DNA of 64,000 nucleotides from Siccibacter turicensis LMG 23730 (GTDB lineage: Bacteria; Pseudomonadota; Gammaproteobacteria; Enterobacterales; Enterobacteriaceae): positions 570,381-634,380 of the forward strand of contig NZ_AWFZ01000028.1 of NCBI RefSeq assembly GCF_000463155.2. Reading direction: 5' to 3'. The translations under genes were made by a program, and so were the position numbers. This document shows, in pieces, positions 45,123 to 53,293 of the stretch. How positions within the stretch are numbered: position 1 is the stretch's first letter; every line of letters begins with the position of its first letter. The notes below the pieces were generated by a model. That model saw nothing but the letters and a program-made list of their open reading frames with translations. It was not told the origin of the DNA and did no database searches.

Positions 45123-45851
45123 ATGAGTATTCAATTACACGGCATTAACTGCTTCTACGGCGCGCATCAGGCGCTGTTTGATATCAACCTCGAATGCCCT
45201 CAGGGCGAAACGCTGGTGCTGCTTGGTCCGAGCGGCGCGGGTAAAAGCTCCCTGCTGCGGGTACTCAACCTGCTGGAGATGCCGCGTTCCGGTACGCTGC
45301 GTATCGCCGGTACCCAGTTCGATTTCTCAAAAACGCCGTCTGACAGCGCGATCCGCGAGCTGCGCCAGAACGTGGGCATGGTGTTTCAGCAGTACAACCT
45401 CTGGCCGCACCTGACGGTGCTGCAAAACCTGATTGAAGCGCCCTGCCGCGTGCTGGGTCTGACCAAAGACGCCGCCCGCGAGCGCGCGGCAAAGCTGCTG
45501 GAGCGTCTGCGCCTGACCGCGTTCAGCGATCGTTTTCCGCTGCACCTCTCCGGTGGCCAGCAGCAGCGCGTGGCGATTGCCCGGGCGCTGATGATGGAAC
45601 CGCAGGTGCTGCTGTTTGATGAACCCACCGCGGCGCTCGATCCTGAGATCACCGCCCAGGTTGTCAGCATTATCCGCGAACTCTCGCAAACCGGTATTAC
45701 TCAGGTCATCGTGACACATGAAGTGGAAGTGGCGCGCAAAACAGCAAGCCGCGTGGTGTATATGGAAAATGGCCATATCGTTGAACAAGGTGGTGCGAAC
45801 TGCTTTACCAGTCCGCAGACCGACGCGTTTAAAAACTACTTATCTCACTGA
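45123..45851 (+). CDS. artP: ArtP, ATPase of the arginine ABC transporter
   Basis: 242 residues from the ATG at 45123 ([20 protein letters not shown]), E. coli length. Walker [13 protein letters not shown]-loop [10 protein letters not shown], signature LSGGQQQR and Walker [12 protein letters not shown] are all present. First gene of artPIQM; artI follows after 19 bp. Longer in-frame starts back to 45048 run into the regulatory region and are rejected. Confidence 0.96.
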   Translation: MSIQLHGINCFYGAHQALFDINLECPQGETLVLLGPSGAGKSSLLRVLNLLEMPRSGTLRIAGTQFDFSKTPSDSAIRELRQNVGMVFQQYNLWPHLTVLQNLIEAPCRVLGLTKDAARERAAKLLERLRLTAFSDRFPLHLSGGQQQRVAIARALMMEPQVLLFDEPTAALDPEITAQVVSIIRELSQTGITQVIVTHEVEVARKTASRVVYMENGHIVEQGGANCFTSPQTDAFKNYLSH

Positions 45852-45870
45852 TGTCTATCGGGAAATAACA

Positions 45871-46602
45871 ATGAAAAAAGTTCTGCTTGCCGCACTGATC
45901 GTAAGCTTCAGCCTGTCTGCCACCGCTGCGCAGACCATCCGCTTTGCAACCGAAGCCTCCTACCCTCCGTTTGAATCCATGGACGCGAACAACAAGATCG
46001 TCGGCTTCGACGTGGATCTGGCTAACGCGCTGTGCAAAGAGATCGATGCGACCTGTACCTTTACCAACCAGGCGTTCGACAGCCTGATCCCGAGCCTGAA
46101 GTTCCGCCGTTTCGACGCGGTCATGGCCGGGATGGACATCACGCCGGAGCGTGAAAAGCAGGTGCTGTTCTCGAAACCTTACTACGATAACTCGGCGCTG
46201 TTTATCGGCCAGCAGGGTAAATTCACCAGCATCGATCAGCTGAAAGGCAAGAAAGTGGGCGTGCAGAACGGCACCACCCACCAGAAATTCATCACCGATA
46301 AGCACCCGGAAATCACGACGGTCTCCTATGACAGCTACCAGAACGCGCGTCTGGACCTGCAAAACGGCCGTATTGATGCGGTATTTGGCGACACGGCAGT
46401 GGTAACCGAGTGGCTGAAAGCCAACGACAAGCTGGCCGCCGTGGGTGATAAAGTCACCGATAAAGACTACTTCGGCACCGGTCTGGGCATCGCCGTACGT
46501 CAGGGCAACACCGAGCTTCAGCAGAAATTCAACACTGCACTGGAGAAAGTGAAGCAGGACGGCACCTACGACGCGATCTATAAAAAATGGTTCCAGAAGT
46601 AA
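45871..46602 (+). CDS. artI: ArtI, periplasmic amino-acid-binding protein
   Basis: 243 residues: signal peptide of 19 (ending SATAA) followed by a type II periplasmic binding fold. Ligand-site patterns include FATEASYPPFESMD and GMDITPEREKQVLFSKPYYDNSA. It is clearly paralogous to ArtJ encoded downstream, and feeds ArtQM. ArtI in E. coli binds arginine poorly if at all, so its true ligand is uncertain. Confidence 0.95.
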   Translation: MKKVLLAALIVSFSLSATAAQTIRFATEASYPPFESMDANNKIVGFDVDLANALCKEIDATCTFTNQAFDSLIPSLKFRRFDAVMAGMDITPEREKQVLFSKPYYDNSALFIGQQGKFTSIDQLKGKKVGVQNGTTHQKFITDKHPEITTVSYDSYQNARLDLQNGRIDAVFGDTAVVTEWLKANDKLAAVGDKVTDKDYFGTGLGIAVRQGNTELQQKFNTALEKVKQDGTYDAIYKKWFQK

Positions 46603-46610
46603 GTATCTGA

Positions 46611-47327
46611 ATGAACGAAATGTTTCCATTAGCAAGCGCCGCCGGGATGACCGTCGGCCTTGCGGTTTGCGCCCTGGTCATCGGCCTCGCGCTGGCGATG
46701 CTGTTTGCCGTCTGGGAATCCGCGACCTGGCGTCCGGTGGCCTGGATTGGCACCGGCATCGTCACTCTGCTGCGCGGCCTGCCGGAAATTCTGGTGGTGC
46801 TGTTTATCTACTTCGGCGCCTCACAGCTTCTGCTGGTGCTGTCTGACGGGTTTACCCTCAACCTCGGCATCGTGCAGATCCCGATACAGATGCAGATTGA
46901 GAACTTCGACGTCAGTCCGTTCCTGTGCGGGGTGATTGCGCTGTCGCTGCTGTACGCGGCGTATGCCTCCCAGACCCTGCGCGGCGCGCTCAAGGCGGTG
47001 CCGCTTGGCCAGTGGGAATCCGGCCAGGCGCTGGGCCTGTCGAAAGCGGCGATCTTCTTTCGGCTGGTGATGCCGCAGATGTGGCGTCATGCGTTGCCGG
47101 GACTGGGAAACCAGTGGCTGGTGCTGCTGAAGGATACCGCGCTGGTGTCGCTTATCAGCGTTAACGACCTGATGCTGCAAACCCGCAGCATTGCCACCCG
47201 CACCCAGGAGCCGTTCACCTGGTACATTATCGCGGCCGCCATCTATCTGGTGATTACCCTGCTCAGCCAGTACGTCCTGAAACGCATTGACCAACGCGCC
47301 ACGCGTTTTGAACGGAGACCCGGCTGA
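46611..47327 (+). CDS. artQ: ArtQ, arginine transporter permease
   Basis: 238 residues, E. coli length. HisM/GlnP-type permease with about five helices. The EAA loop [29 protein letters not shown] contacts ArtP. Its TGA shares the A with the ATG of artM, indicating coupled translation of the two permeases. Confidence 0.95.
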   Translation: MNEMFPLASAAGMTVGLAVCALVIGLALAMLFAVWESATWRPVAWIGTGIVTLLRGLPEILVVLFIYFGASQLLLVLSDGFTLNLGIVQIPIQMQIENFDVSPFLCGVIALSLLYAAYASQTLRGALKAVPLGQWESGQALGLSKAAIFFRLVMPQMWRHALPGLGNQWLVLLKDTALVSLISVNDLMLQTRSIATRTQEPFTWYIIAAAIYLVITLLSQYVLKRIDQRATRFERRPG

Positions 47328-47995
47328 TGCTCGACTATTTACCCGAACTCCTGAAGGGGCTGCAAACCAGCCTGACGCTGACCGCGGCTTCTATCGCCGT
47401 GGCGCTGGTGCTCTCGCTGCTGTTCACCATCGTGCTGACCCTGAAAACGCCGGTGCTGGTATGGATCGTGCGCGGCTACATCACGCTGTTTACCGGCACC
47501 CCGCTGCTGGTGCAGATCTTCCTGATCTATTACGGTCCGGGGCAGTTCCCGTCGCTGCAACAGGTGCCCTGGCTGTGGCACCTGCTGTCTGAGCCCTGGC
47601 TCTGCGCGCTGATTGCGCTCTCCCTGAACAGCGCGGCCTATACCACCCAGCTGTTTTACGGGGCGATCCGCGCCATCCCTGACGGTCAGTGGCAGTCCTG
47701 CGGCGCGCTTGGGATGAGCAAAAAGGATACCCTCGCGATCCTGCTGCCTTACGCCTTCAAGCGCGCGCTCTCCTCCTACTCCAACGAAGTGGTGCTGGTG
47801 TTTAAGAGCACGTCGCTCGCCTATACCATTACGCTGATGGAAGTGATGGGTTACGGGCAGCTGCTCTATGGACGGACCTACGATGTGATGGTGTTTGGCG
47901 CAGCCGGCCTGATCTACCTGGTGGTTAACGGCCTGCTCACCTTGATGATGCGCCTTATCGAGCGCCGCGCGCTGGCGTTTGAGCATCGCAGTTAA
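47327..47995 (+). CDS. artM: ArtM, arginine transporter permease
   Basis: 222 residues, E. coli length. Five predicted helices and the EAA loop QSCGALGMSKKDTLAILLPYAFKRAL. Heterodimer partner of ArtQ. Last gene of the artPIQM operon; artJ, 267 bp on, has its own operator. Confidence 0.95.
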   Translation: MLDYLPELLKGLQTSLTLTAASIAVALVLSLLFTIVLTLKTPVLVWIVRGYITLFTGTPLLVQIFLIYYGPGQFPSLQQVPWLWHLLSEPWLCALIALSLNSAAYTTQLFYGAIRAIPDGQWQSCGALGMSKKDTLAILLPYAFKRALSSYSNEVVLVFKSTSLAYTITLMEVMGYGQLLYGRTYDVMVFGAAGLIYLVVNGLLTLMMRLIERRALAFEHRS

Positions 47996-48134
47996 TCCCC
48001 TTCTGTCGCAGCGTGCCTGAACCTCGGGTGCGCTGCGCTTTCCACGTTCAACCCTTCCTCTGTATGTCACGCCGCTTCAGCCGCTGGCATGGATAAGTCG
48101 TGCCCCCTATTCAAAAATTATACAGAAGCCAGGG

Positions 48135-48157
48135 TGTGGATCGGTCCGGCATCAAAG
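48135..48157 (+). repeat. Short remnant of the dispersed repeat
   Basis: GTGGATCGGTCCGGCATCAA differs at only two positions from the corresponding end of copy 2 (GTGGATCCCTCCGGCATCAA) and three from copy 1. Similarity stops after about 23 bp. It immediately abuts the upstream ARG box of artJ. Confidence 0.6.
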
Positions 48158-48194
48158 CAAATACTTATACATTTTTATTGCATATAAATTCACA
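48156..48194 (+). promoter_or_regulatory. Tandem ARG boxes of the artJ operator
   Basis: Box 2 (48177-48194, ATTGCATATAAATTCACA) matches the ArgR consensus WNTGAATWWWWATTCANW at all but one position. Box 1 (48156-48173, AGCAAATACTTATACATT) is weaker, with about 4 mismatches. The 3-bp gap is the standard spacing for hexameric ArgR operators. artJ in E. coli is repressed by ArgR with arginine. Confidence 0.8.
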
Positions 48195-48262
48195 TAGTGG
48201 CAAGGTAAGCCCATGCCGCTTGATGGCGATAATAATAAGTGTGACAGACGGGAGCCTCAGAA

Positions 48263-48991
48263 ATGAAAAAGTTAGTACTGGTCGCTTTACTTGCCAGCGC
48301 CTTTAGCGCCACGGCTGCGGATAAAATCAGCTTCGCCGCTTCGGCGACCTACCCGCCGTTTGAATCCCTCGACGCCAGCAATCAGATCGTCGGTTTTGAT
48401 ATCGATCTGGCCAAAGCATTATGCAAACAAATGCAGGCCGAGTGCACCTTCACCAACCAGGCGTTCGACAGCCTGATCCCGGCCCTCAAATTCAAAAAAT
48501 ACGATGCGGTGATCTCCGGGATGGACATCACGCCGGAGCGCAGCAAGCAGGTGGCCTTTACCACCCCTTACTATGCCAACTCCGCGGTGGTGATTGCGAA
48601 GAAAGGCGCCTACACCTCGTTCGATCAGCTGAAAGGCAAGCGTATCGGTATGGAAAACGGCACCACCCACCAGAAGTACCTCCAGGACAAGCACCCGGAA
48701 GTGAAAACCGTGGCCTATGACAGCTACCAGAACGCCATTATCGATCTGAAAAGCGGTCGTCTTGACGGCGTGTTCGGCGACACCGCCGTGGTCAATGAGT
48801 GGCTGAAAACGAACCCGCAGCTGGGTACCGCCACGGATAAAGTGACCGATCCGCAATACTTCGGCACCGGGCTGGGTATCGCCGTGCGTCCGGACAACAT
48901 TGCGCTGCTGAAAAAGCTTAACGACGCGCTGGAAGCCATCAAAGCTGACGGCACCCTGAAAAAAATCAACGACCAGTGGTTCCCGCAGTAA
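48263..48991 (+). CDS. artJ: ArtJ, periplasmic arginine-binding protein
   Basis: 242 residues with a 19-residue signal peptide (ending SATAA before DKISF). Same fold as ArtI, with FAASATYPPFESLDASNQIVG-type ligand loops and MDITPERSKQVAFTTPYYANSA. ArtJ is the high-affinity L-arginine receptor for ArtPQM in E. coli. It is separately transcribed behind tandem ARG boxes. A 10-bp stem-loop follows. Confidence 0.95.
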   Translation: MKKLVLVALLASAFSATAADKISFAASATYPPFESLDASNQIVGFDIDLAKALCKQMQAECTFTNQAFDSLIPALKFKKYDAVISGMDITPERSKQVAFTTPYYANSAVVIAKKGAYTSFDQLKGKRIGMENGTTHQKYLQDKHPEVKTVAYDSYQNAIIDLKSGRLDGVFGDTAVVNEWLKTNPQLGTATDKVTDPQYFGTGLGIAVRPDNIALLKKLNDALEAIKADGTLKKINDQWFPQ

Positions 48992-49001
48992 CCCCCTCTC
49001 C

Positions 49002-49031
49002 GCGAGCAGCGTCTGTGTTGGCGCTGCTCGC
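49002..49031. terminator. Stem-loop between artJ and the convergent araC-type gene
   Basis: GCGAGCAGCG (49002-49011) and CGCTGCTCGC (49022-49031) form a perfect 10-bp stem with a 10-nt loop. It lacks a T-run on either side. Position between convergent stop codons suggests a termination or 3'-protection role for both genes. Confidence 0.65.
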
Positions 49032-49035
49032 ACTG

Positions 49036-49920
49036 CTACGACGTTTGTAACGCCCCTGCATTTCCCGCCTGACGCAGCTGCTTGCGATACTGCAACGGCG
49101 TCTCGCCCAGCCGCTTCTTAAAACAGCTAATGAAATAGGTGGTATCAGAAAACCCGACCCGCTGCGCGATGTCGCTGATGCTCCAGGGACACTCGTGGCG
49201 CAGCATCTCGCACGCTTTGCGCAGGCGAAAGCTGGTGAGATAGTCGTGAATTTGCTCTCCCGTCTCCTGCTGAAAGCGCCGCGACAGATAGCTCGCCGAG
49301 CGGTTCAGCTCCTGCGCCATCTCCGCCAGCTTGAACTTGCGTCCGTAGTGCTCCTCCACCCAGTACATCACCTGCGTCGACAGGGTCGCGCTGGTGCGCG
49401 GTGCTTCGGAGGCGCTTTCGGGCAGCAGGGTGAGCAGCTGGAGAATAAAACAGGCGACGTGCTCGTCCTCGCACTGCCCGCGATTGAGCAGCGGCTCATA
49501 GTGGGCAAAAACGTGATCAATATGCGGGTGAACCGCCGCCAGGTCGTACACCTGCGCCCGGCTGCCGCGCTGGCTCAGGGCGGCGAAACGCGCCTGACGC
49601 CGGGGGAACGGCGTCAGCAGGCGGTCCATAGCGTGCGGATCAAGGTGAATCACCGTGCGCCGGTAGCGGTCGCGCGCCGCCTCTTCCACCATCACTTTGT
49701 GCAGCGACAGCGGCGGGAACAGAAACAGCCGCCCTGGCCGCATGGTGTAGTGCTGGTTATCGACGATCGCCACCCCGGCTCCCTCCTCGACGTACAGCAG
49801 CTCAAGGCATTGATGCCAGTGATGATAGCGAATTGAATTGGCGAACAGCCGACTGAACGACAGAATGGTGTCGTTCAGCGGAATCGGCTCCAGCAGAGAT
49901 TTTTCGCAGGGGTTTTTCAC
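49036..49920 (-). CDS. AraC/XylS-family transcriptional regulator of the adjacent sugar cluster
   Basis: About 294 residues from the GTG at 49918-49920. The N-terminal half is an AraC cupin: YHHWHQCLELLYVEEGAGV and YTMRPGRLFLFPPLSLHKV. The C-terminal pair of helix-turn-helix motifs is well preserved (KLAEMAQELNRSASYLSRRF, WSISDIAQRVGFSDTTYFIS, ending FKKRLGETPLQYRKQ). Longer in-frame starts exist upstream but would run into the divergent promoter region and lack cupin features. It is divergent from the DUF2264-MFS-GH88 genes and is probably their sugar-responsive activator. Not at this position in E. coli K-12. Confidence 0.85.
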   Translation of the reverse strand: MKNPCEKSLLEPIPLNDTILSFSRLFANSIRYHHWHQCLELLYVEEGAGVAIVDNQHYTMRPGRLFLFPPLSLHKVMVEEAARDRYRRTVIHLDPHAMDRLLTPFPRRQARFAALSQRGSRAQVYDLAAVHPHIDHVFAHYEPLLNRGQCEDEHVACFILQLLTLLPESASEAPRTSATLSTQVMYWVEEHYGRKFKLAEMAQELNRSASYLSRRFQQETGEQIHDYLTSFRLRKACEMLRHECPWSISDIAQRVGFSDTTYFISCFKKRLGETPLQYRKQLRQAGNAGALQTS

Positions 49921-50134
49921 AGGACAACCATTTTCAATTTTTGGCTCTACCCGACGAGTTATAAACCATAGTTTTAAATTTTCCTGAACAACGTGCTGTT
50001 TAATGTTGCGCCCTGTGACGCAGCTAACATTTGCGCCCCGGCTCCGTTGCCTATTCTCATTGCCATTCATCGTCCGGCACACGCGGCATTCGTGCCGCTG
50101 GCGGGCGGCAGAGCAAGGAACGAAGAGGCACAGT
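49921..50134. promoter_or_regulatory. Divergent control region of the sugar cluster
   Basis: 214 bp between the regulator and the DUF2264 gene. The left half is AT-rich and the right half GC-rich. A hairpin GCGGCA/TGCCGC with loop TTCG (50083-50098) lies about 35 nt before the DUF2264 ATG, in its probable leader. I could not identify a reliable operator repeat. Confidence 0.5.
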
Positions 50135-51967
50135 ATGGCTAACGGGCAGGCGAAAAACGCAAATCCATTGACCACCCGCCAGCAGGTGGCAGACCAGCTC
50201 ACCCTGCTGCTGCGGGCGCTTGACGCACAGTTTGACGCGGGCGCTACCGGTATCACGCTCGGTGACACCTGCGCCCATTACGGGCCGGAGATCGCCCGCA
50301 TGGAAGGGCTGTCGCGGGCACTGTGGGGCGTCTTCCCGCTGCTCGCCGGGGGCGATACGCTGCCGGAGGCGGAGAAATACCTCAGCGCGATCCGCGCCGG
50401 TACCGATCCGCAGCACCCCGGCTACTGGGGCAACACCGGCCCGTACGATCAGCGGCTGGTCGAGATGGCGGCCTACGGCTATGGCCTGGCGCTGCTTGAC
50501 GGCAGGCTGACGCGTCACTTCTCCGCCCGTGAACGGGAGAACCTGTTTACCTGGCTGAGCCAGATCGACGACGCGCAGATGCCGGACAGCAACTGGAACT
50601 ACTTTGCGATTCTGGTGCAGCTGGGCTTTAAGCGCGCCGGACTGCCGTGGAAGCGTGAGGCGATTGAACGCCGTTTCGCGATGATGGAGGCCTACTATCT
50701 GGGCGACGGCTGGTATTCCGACGGTCCGGGACGGCCTAAAGATTACTATATCTCAATGGCGTTCCACTTCTACGGCCTGCTCTACGCCACCCTGATGGCC
50801 GATGACGACCCCGAGCGCGCCGTTACCCTGCGCAGCCGCGCCAGCCTGTTTGCCGCCGACTTTATCTACTTCTCGGCCACCGACGGCGCCTCGATCCCGT
50901 TCGGGCGCAGCCTCACGTACCGCTTTGCGATGGTCGCCTTCTGGAGCGCCGCCGCGTTCGCCGGTCTTGAGGGGTTCTCTCCCGGCGTGGTGAAGGGCAT
51001 TGTGCTGCGGCACCTGCGCTGGTGGTTCGACAAACCGATCCTTGACCGCGACGGTATCCTGACCCTCGGCTATGCCTGCCCCAATCTGGTGATGTGCGAG
51101 GACTACAACTCCCCCGGCTCGCCGTACTGGGCGCTGAAAACCTTTTTGATCCTTGCCCTGCCGGAATCGCATTCGTTCTGGCAGGCCGAGGAGCAGCCGC
51201 TGCCCACGCTGCCACGCACTCGCGCTATTAAGGCCGCCGATCAGCTGCTGGTTCACAGCGAAGCCTCCCGGCACGCCTGGCTACTGACCTCCGGACAGCT
51301 GGAGCTGAACAACTACGTCAACACCGAGGCGAAATACACCAAATTCGCCTACTCCTCGGTGTTCGGGTTCACCCTTGAGCGCGGGCGCTACGGCATCAGG
51401 CATGCCGCCTGCGATTCGATGCTGCTGCTGAGCGAGCACGACGGCTACTACCGCGGGCGACGCGGGTGCGACAGCGTTCAGACCACCGACACCCACATTC
51501 TGTCGCACTGGTCCCCCTGGCACGACGTGCATGTTTCAACCTGGCTTATCCCCTGCGGCGACTGGCACGTGCGGGTGCACCGCATCGACAGCGCGCGGGC
51601 GCTCGACAGCGTTGAAGGCGGGTTCGCGGCCATCCACCAGCCGGGCGTCACGGAGGTGGATGAACGCCCCGGTGCGACGCTGATTACCAGCGCGATTGGC
51701 AGCAGCTGCATCGTCGATCTCGCTGATCCGACGCCGCGCGCGGCGGGCCACGTGGTCACGCCTCCTAACAGCAGCATCATGTTTGCCGAATGCGCCGTCA
51801 TTCCGCACCTGCGCGTTGACCTTCAGCCCGGCGTGCACTGGCTGTGCTGCGCGGTGGCGGCAGGCGTGACGGCACCGATTTTACCGTCCGCGGCACCGCG
51901 GCTGACGCGCAGCGCCGATGCCCTGTGCGTCACGCTGGACGGCCGCGAAACGATGATTTCCCTTTGA
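50135..51967 (+). CDS. DUF2264 family protein
   Basis: 610 residues from the ATG at 50135 (MANGQAKNANPLTTRQQVAD) preceded by GAAGAGG. The sequence shows the DUF2264 pattern: RMEGLSRALWGVFPLLAGG, QIDDAQMPDSNWNYFAILVQL, YYLGDGWYSDGPGRPKDYYI and a C-terminal beta-rich half. No signal peptide is seen, so it is probably cytoplasmic. The N-terminal helical region suggests an (alpha/alpha)n barrel like polysaccharide lyases and GH88/GH105 enzymes, but activity is not established. First gene of a three-gene unit with a sugar symporter and a GH88 enzyme. An in-frame extension back to 50003 is unconserved. Confidence 0.85.
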   Translation: MANGQAKNANPLTTRQQVADQLTLLLRALDAQFDAGATGITLGDTCAHYGPEIARMEGLSRALWGVFPLLAGGDTLPEAEKYLSAIRAGTDPQHPGYWGNTGPYDQRLVEMAAYGYGLALLDGRLTRHFSARERENLFTWLSQIDDAQMPDSNWNYFAILVQLGFKRAGLPWKREAIERRFAMMEAYYLGDGWYSDGPGRPKDYYISMAFHFYGLLYATLMADDDPERAVTLRSRASLFAADFIYFSATDGASIPFGRSLTYRFAMVAFWSAAAFAGLEGFSPGVVKGIVLRHLRWWFDKPILDRDGILTLGYACPNLVMCEDYNSPGSPYWALKTFLILALPESHSFWQAEEQPLPTLPRTRAIKAADQLLVHSEASRHAWLLTSGQLELNNYVNTEAKYTKFAYSSVFGFTLERGRYGIRHAACDSMLLLSEHDGYYRGRRGCDSVQTTDTHILSHWSPWHDVHVSTWLIPCGDWHVRVHRIDSARALDSVEGGFAAIHQPGVTEVDERPGATLITSAIGSSCIVDLADPTPRAAGHVVTPPNSSIMFAECAVIPHLRVDLQPGVHWLCCAVAAGVTAPILPSAAPRLTRSADALCVTLDGRETMISL

Positions 51968-52001
51968 TAGCAAGACCATCCTTCTCTCTGGCGAGGCCCG
52001 T

Positions 52002-53270
52002 ATGAAAAATATTACTGCGGCAAACAAAAAAGAATATTTCAAGATCAGTACCTTTATCTTCCTCTATTTCTTCACCTGGTCGGCGAGCATCGGTCTGCTC
52101 GCCATCTGGCTGGGGCAAAAAACCAACCTGAGCGGGTCGGTGATCGGTACGGTGTTTGCGGTCAACGGCATCTTTTCGGTGATCTTAAAGCCAATCTACG
52201 GCTACATCCTCGATAAGATCGGCATGAGCAAGTACCTGCTCTACTTCGTGGTGGGCATGTCTGCGCTGATGGCGCCGTTCTTTATCTACGTCTACCAGCC
52301 GCTGCTTATCTCCCACACCATGCTGGGGATCATCGTCGGGGCAATCTACCTGAGCTTCGCCTGGTACGCCGGGGTCGCGGCCTGCGAGTCCTACACCGAC
52401 CGCTACAGCCGGCTCAACGGCATGGAGTTTGGTCAAATCCGCATGTGGGGCTCCCTTGGCTGGGCGGTGGCGTCCTCGTTCTCCGGCCTGCTGTTCAACC
52501 TCTCCCCGGCCTGGAACTTTATTCTTGGCAGCGTCACCTCGGTGGTGATGCTGATCGTGCTGCTGAGCCTCAAGGTTAATGCCCACACCGCCAATGCCAG
52601 TGAGGTGCTGTCGAAGCAGAAAATTGTGTTCAGCGATGTGGTGGAGCTGATGCGCAGCCGCAAATTCTGGGCCTTCTGCCTCTACGTGGCGGGGGTTGCC
52701 TGGATGATGTTTATCGCCGAGCAGCAGTTCTCCCGCTACTTCGTCACCTTCTTTGACGACGTACAGCAGGGCAACGCGGTGTTCGGCTATCTCGGCACCG
52801 TGCAGTCCGGGATGGAGTTCCTGATGTACATGGTGATCCCGCTGTTCGTGAACTACGTCGGGGCCAAAAAAGGGCTGCTGATCGTCGGGCTGGTGGTGGG
52901 CGCGCGCCTGATTATCTCCGGCGTGTGCGACTCGCACCTGCTGATTTCGGTGCTCAAACCGCTCTACGGGCTGGAGATCTGCCTGCTGCTGGTGTCGGTG
53001 TTCAAATACATCGCCGAGCATTTCGACAAGCGCGTCAATGCCACCATGTATCTGCTCGGCTATCAGGCGATGCTCTACGTCGGTAACGTGGTGATCTCCT
53101 CCCCGGCGGGCTACCTCTATGACCGCATCGGCTTCGAGCAGACCTACATTCTGATGGGTGCCATTGCCCTCACCTTTACCCTGATTTCGGCCTTTACCCT
53201 GTCGGCGTGCCAGAGCAAACGCGACGGGAGCTACGTCGAACCTGAACATGCCGAACCGGTGAAGAACTAA
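52002..53270 (+). CDS. LacY-family (oligosaccharide:H+ symporter) MFS transporter
   Basis: 422 residues, 12 membrane helices. Aligned by eye to LacY it keeps the sugar-binding pair: Glu129 and Arg147 with the same 18-residue spacing as LacY Glu126/Arg144 (ACESYTDRYSRLNGMEFGQI region). Arg302 and Glu325 of the proton path are conserved at the same numbers. LacY His322 is Tyr here, and LacY Glu269 is Ser. The C-terminal half has VFKYIAEHFDKRVNATMYLLG typical of the family. It likely imports the uronic-acid oligosaccharide used by the neighbouring GH88 enzyme; similarity in role to RhiT of Dickeya is inference. Confidence 0.88.
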   Translation: MKNITAANKKEYFKISTFIFLYFFTWSASIGLLAIWLGQKTNLSGSVIGTVFAVNGIFSVILKPIYGYILDKIGMSKYLLYFVVGMSALMAPFFIYVYQPLLISHTMLGIIVGAIYLSFAWYAGVAACESYTDRYSRLNGMEFGQIRMWGSLGWAVASSFSGLLFNLSPAWNFILGSVTSVVMLIVLLSLKVNAHTANASEVLSKQKIVFSDVVELMRSRKFWAFCLYVAGVAWMMFIAEQQFSRYFVTFFDDVQQGNAVFGYLGTVQSGMEFLMYMVIPLFVNYVGAKKGLLIVGLVVGARLIISGVCDSHLLISVLKPLYGLEICLLLVSVFKYIAEHFDKRVNATMYLLGYQAMLYVGNVVISSPAGYLYDRIGFEQTYILMGAIALTFTLISAFTLSACQSKRDGSYVEPEHAEPVKN

Positions 53271-53293
53271 CCTGCCAGCAAAAGGAGCAGACC

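Noticed and set aside
49921-50268. Longer N-terminus for the AraC-type regulator (start near 50268)
   Set aside because: It would overlap the start of the divergent DUF2264 gene and adds sequence with no cupin similarity; the GTG at 49920 gives a typical ~294-residue protein.
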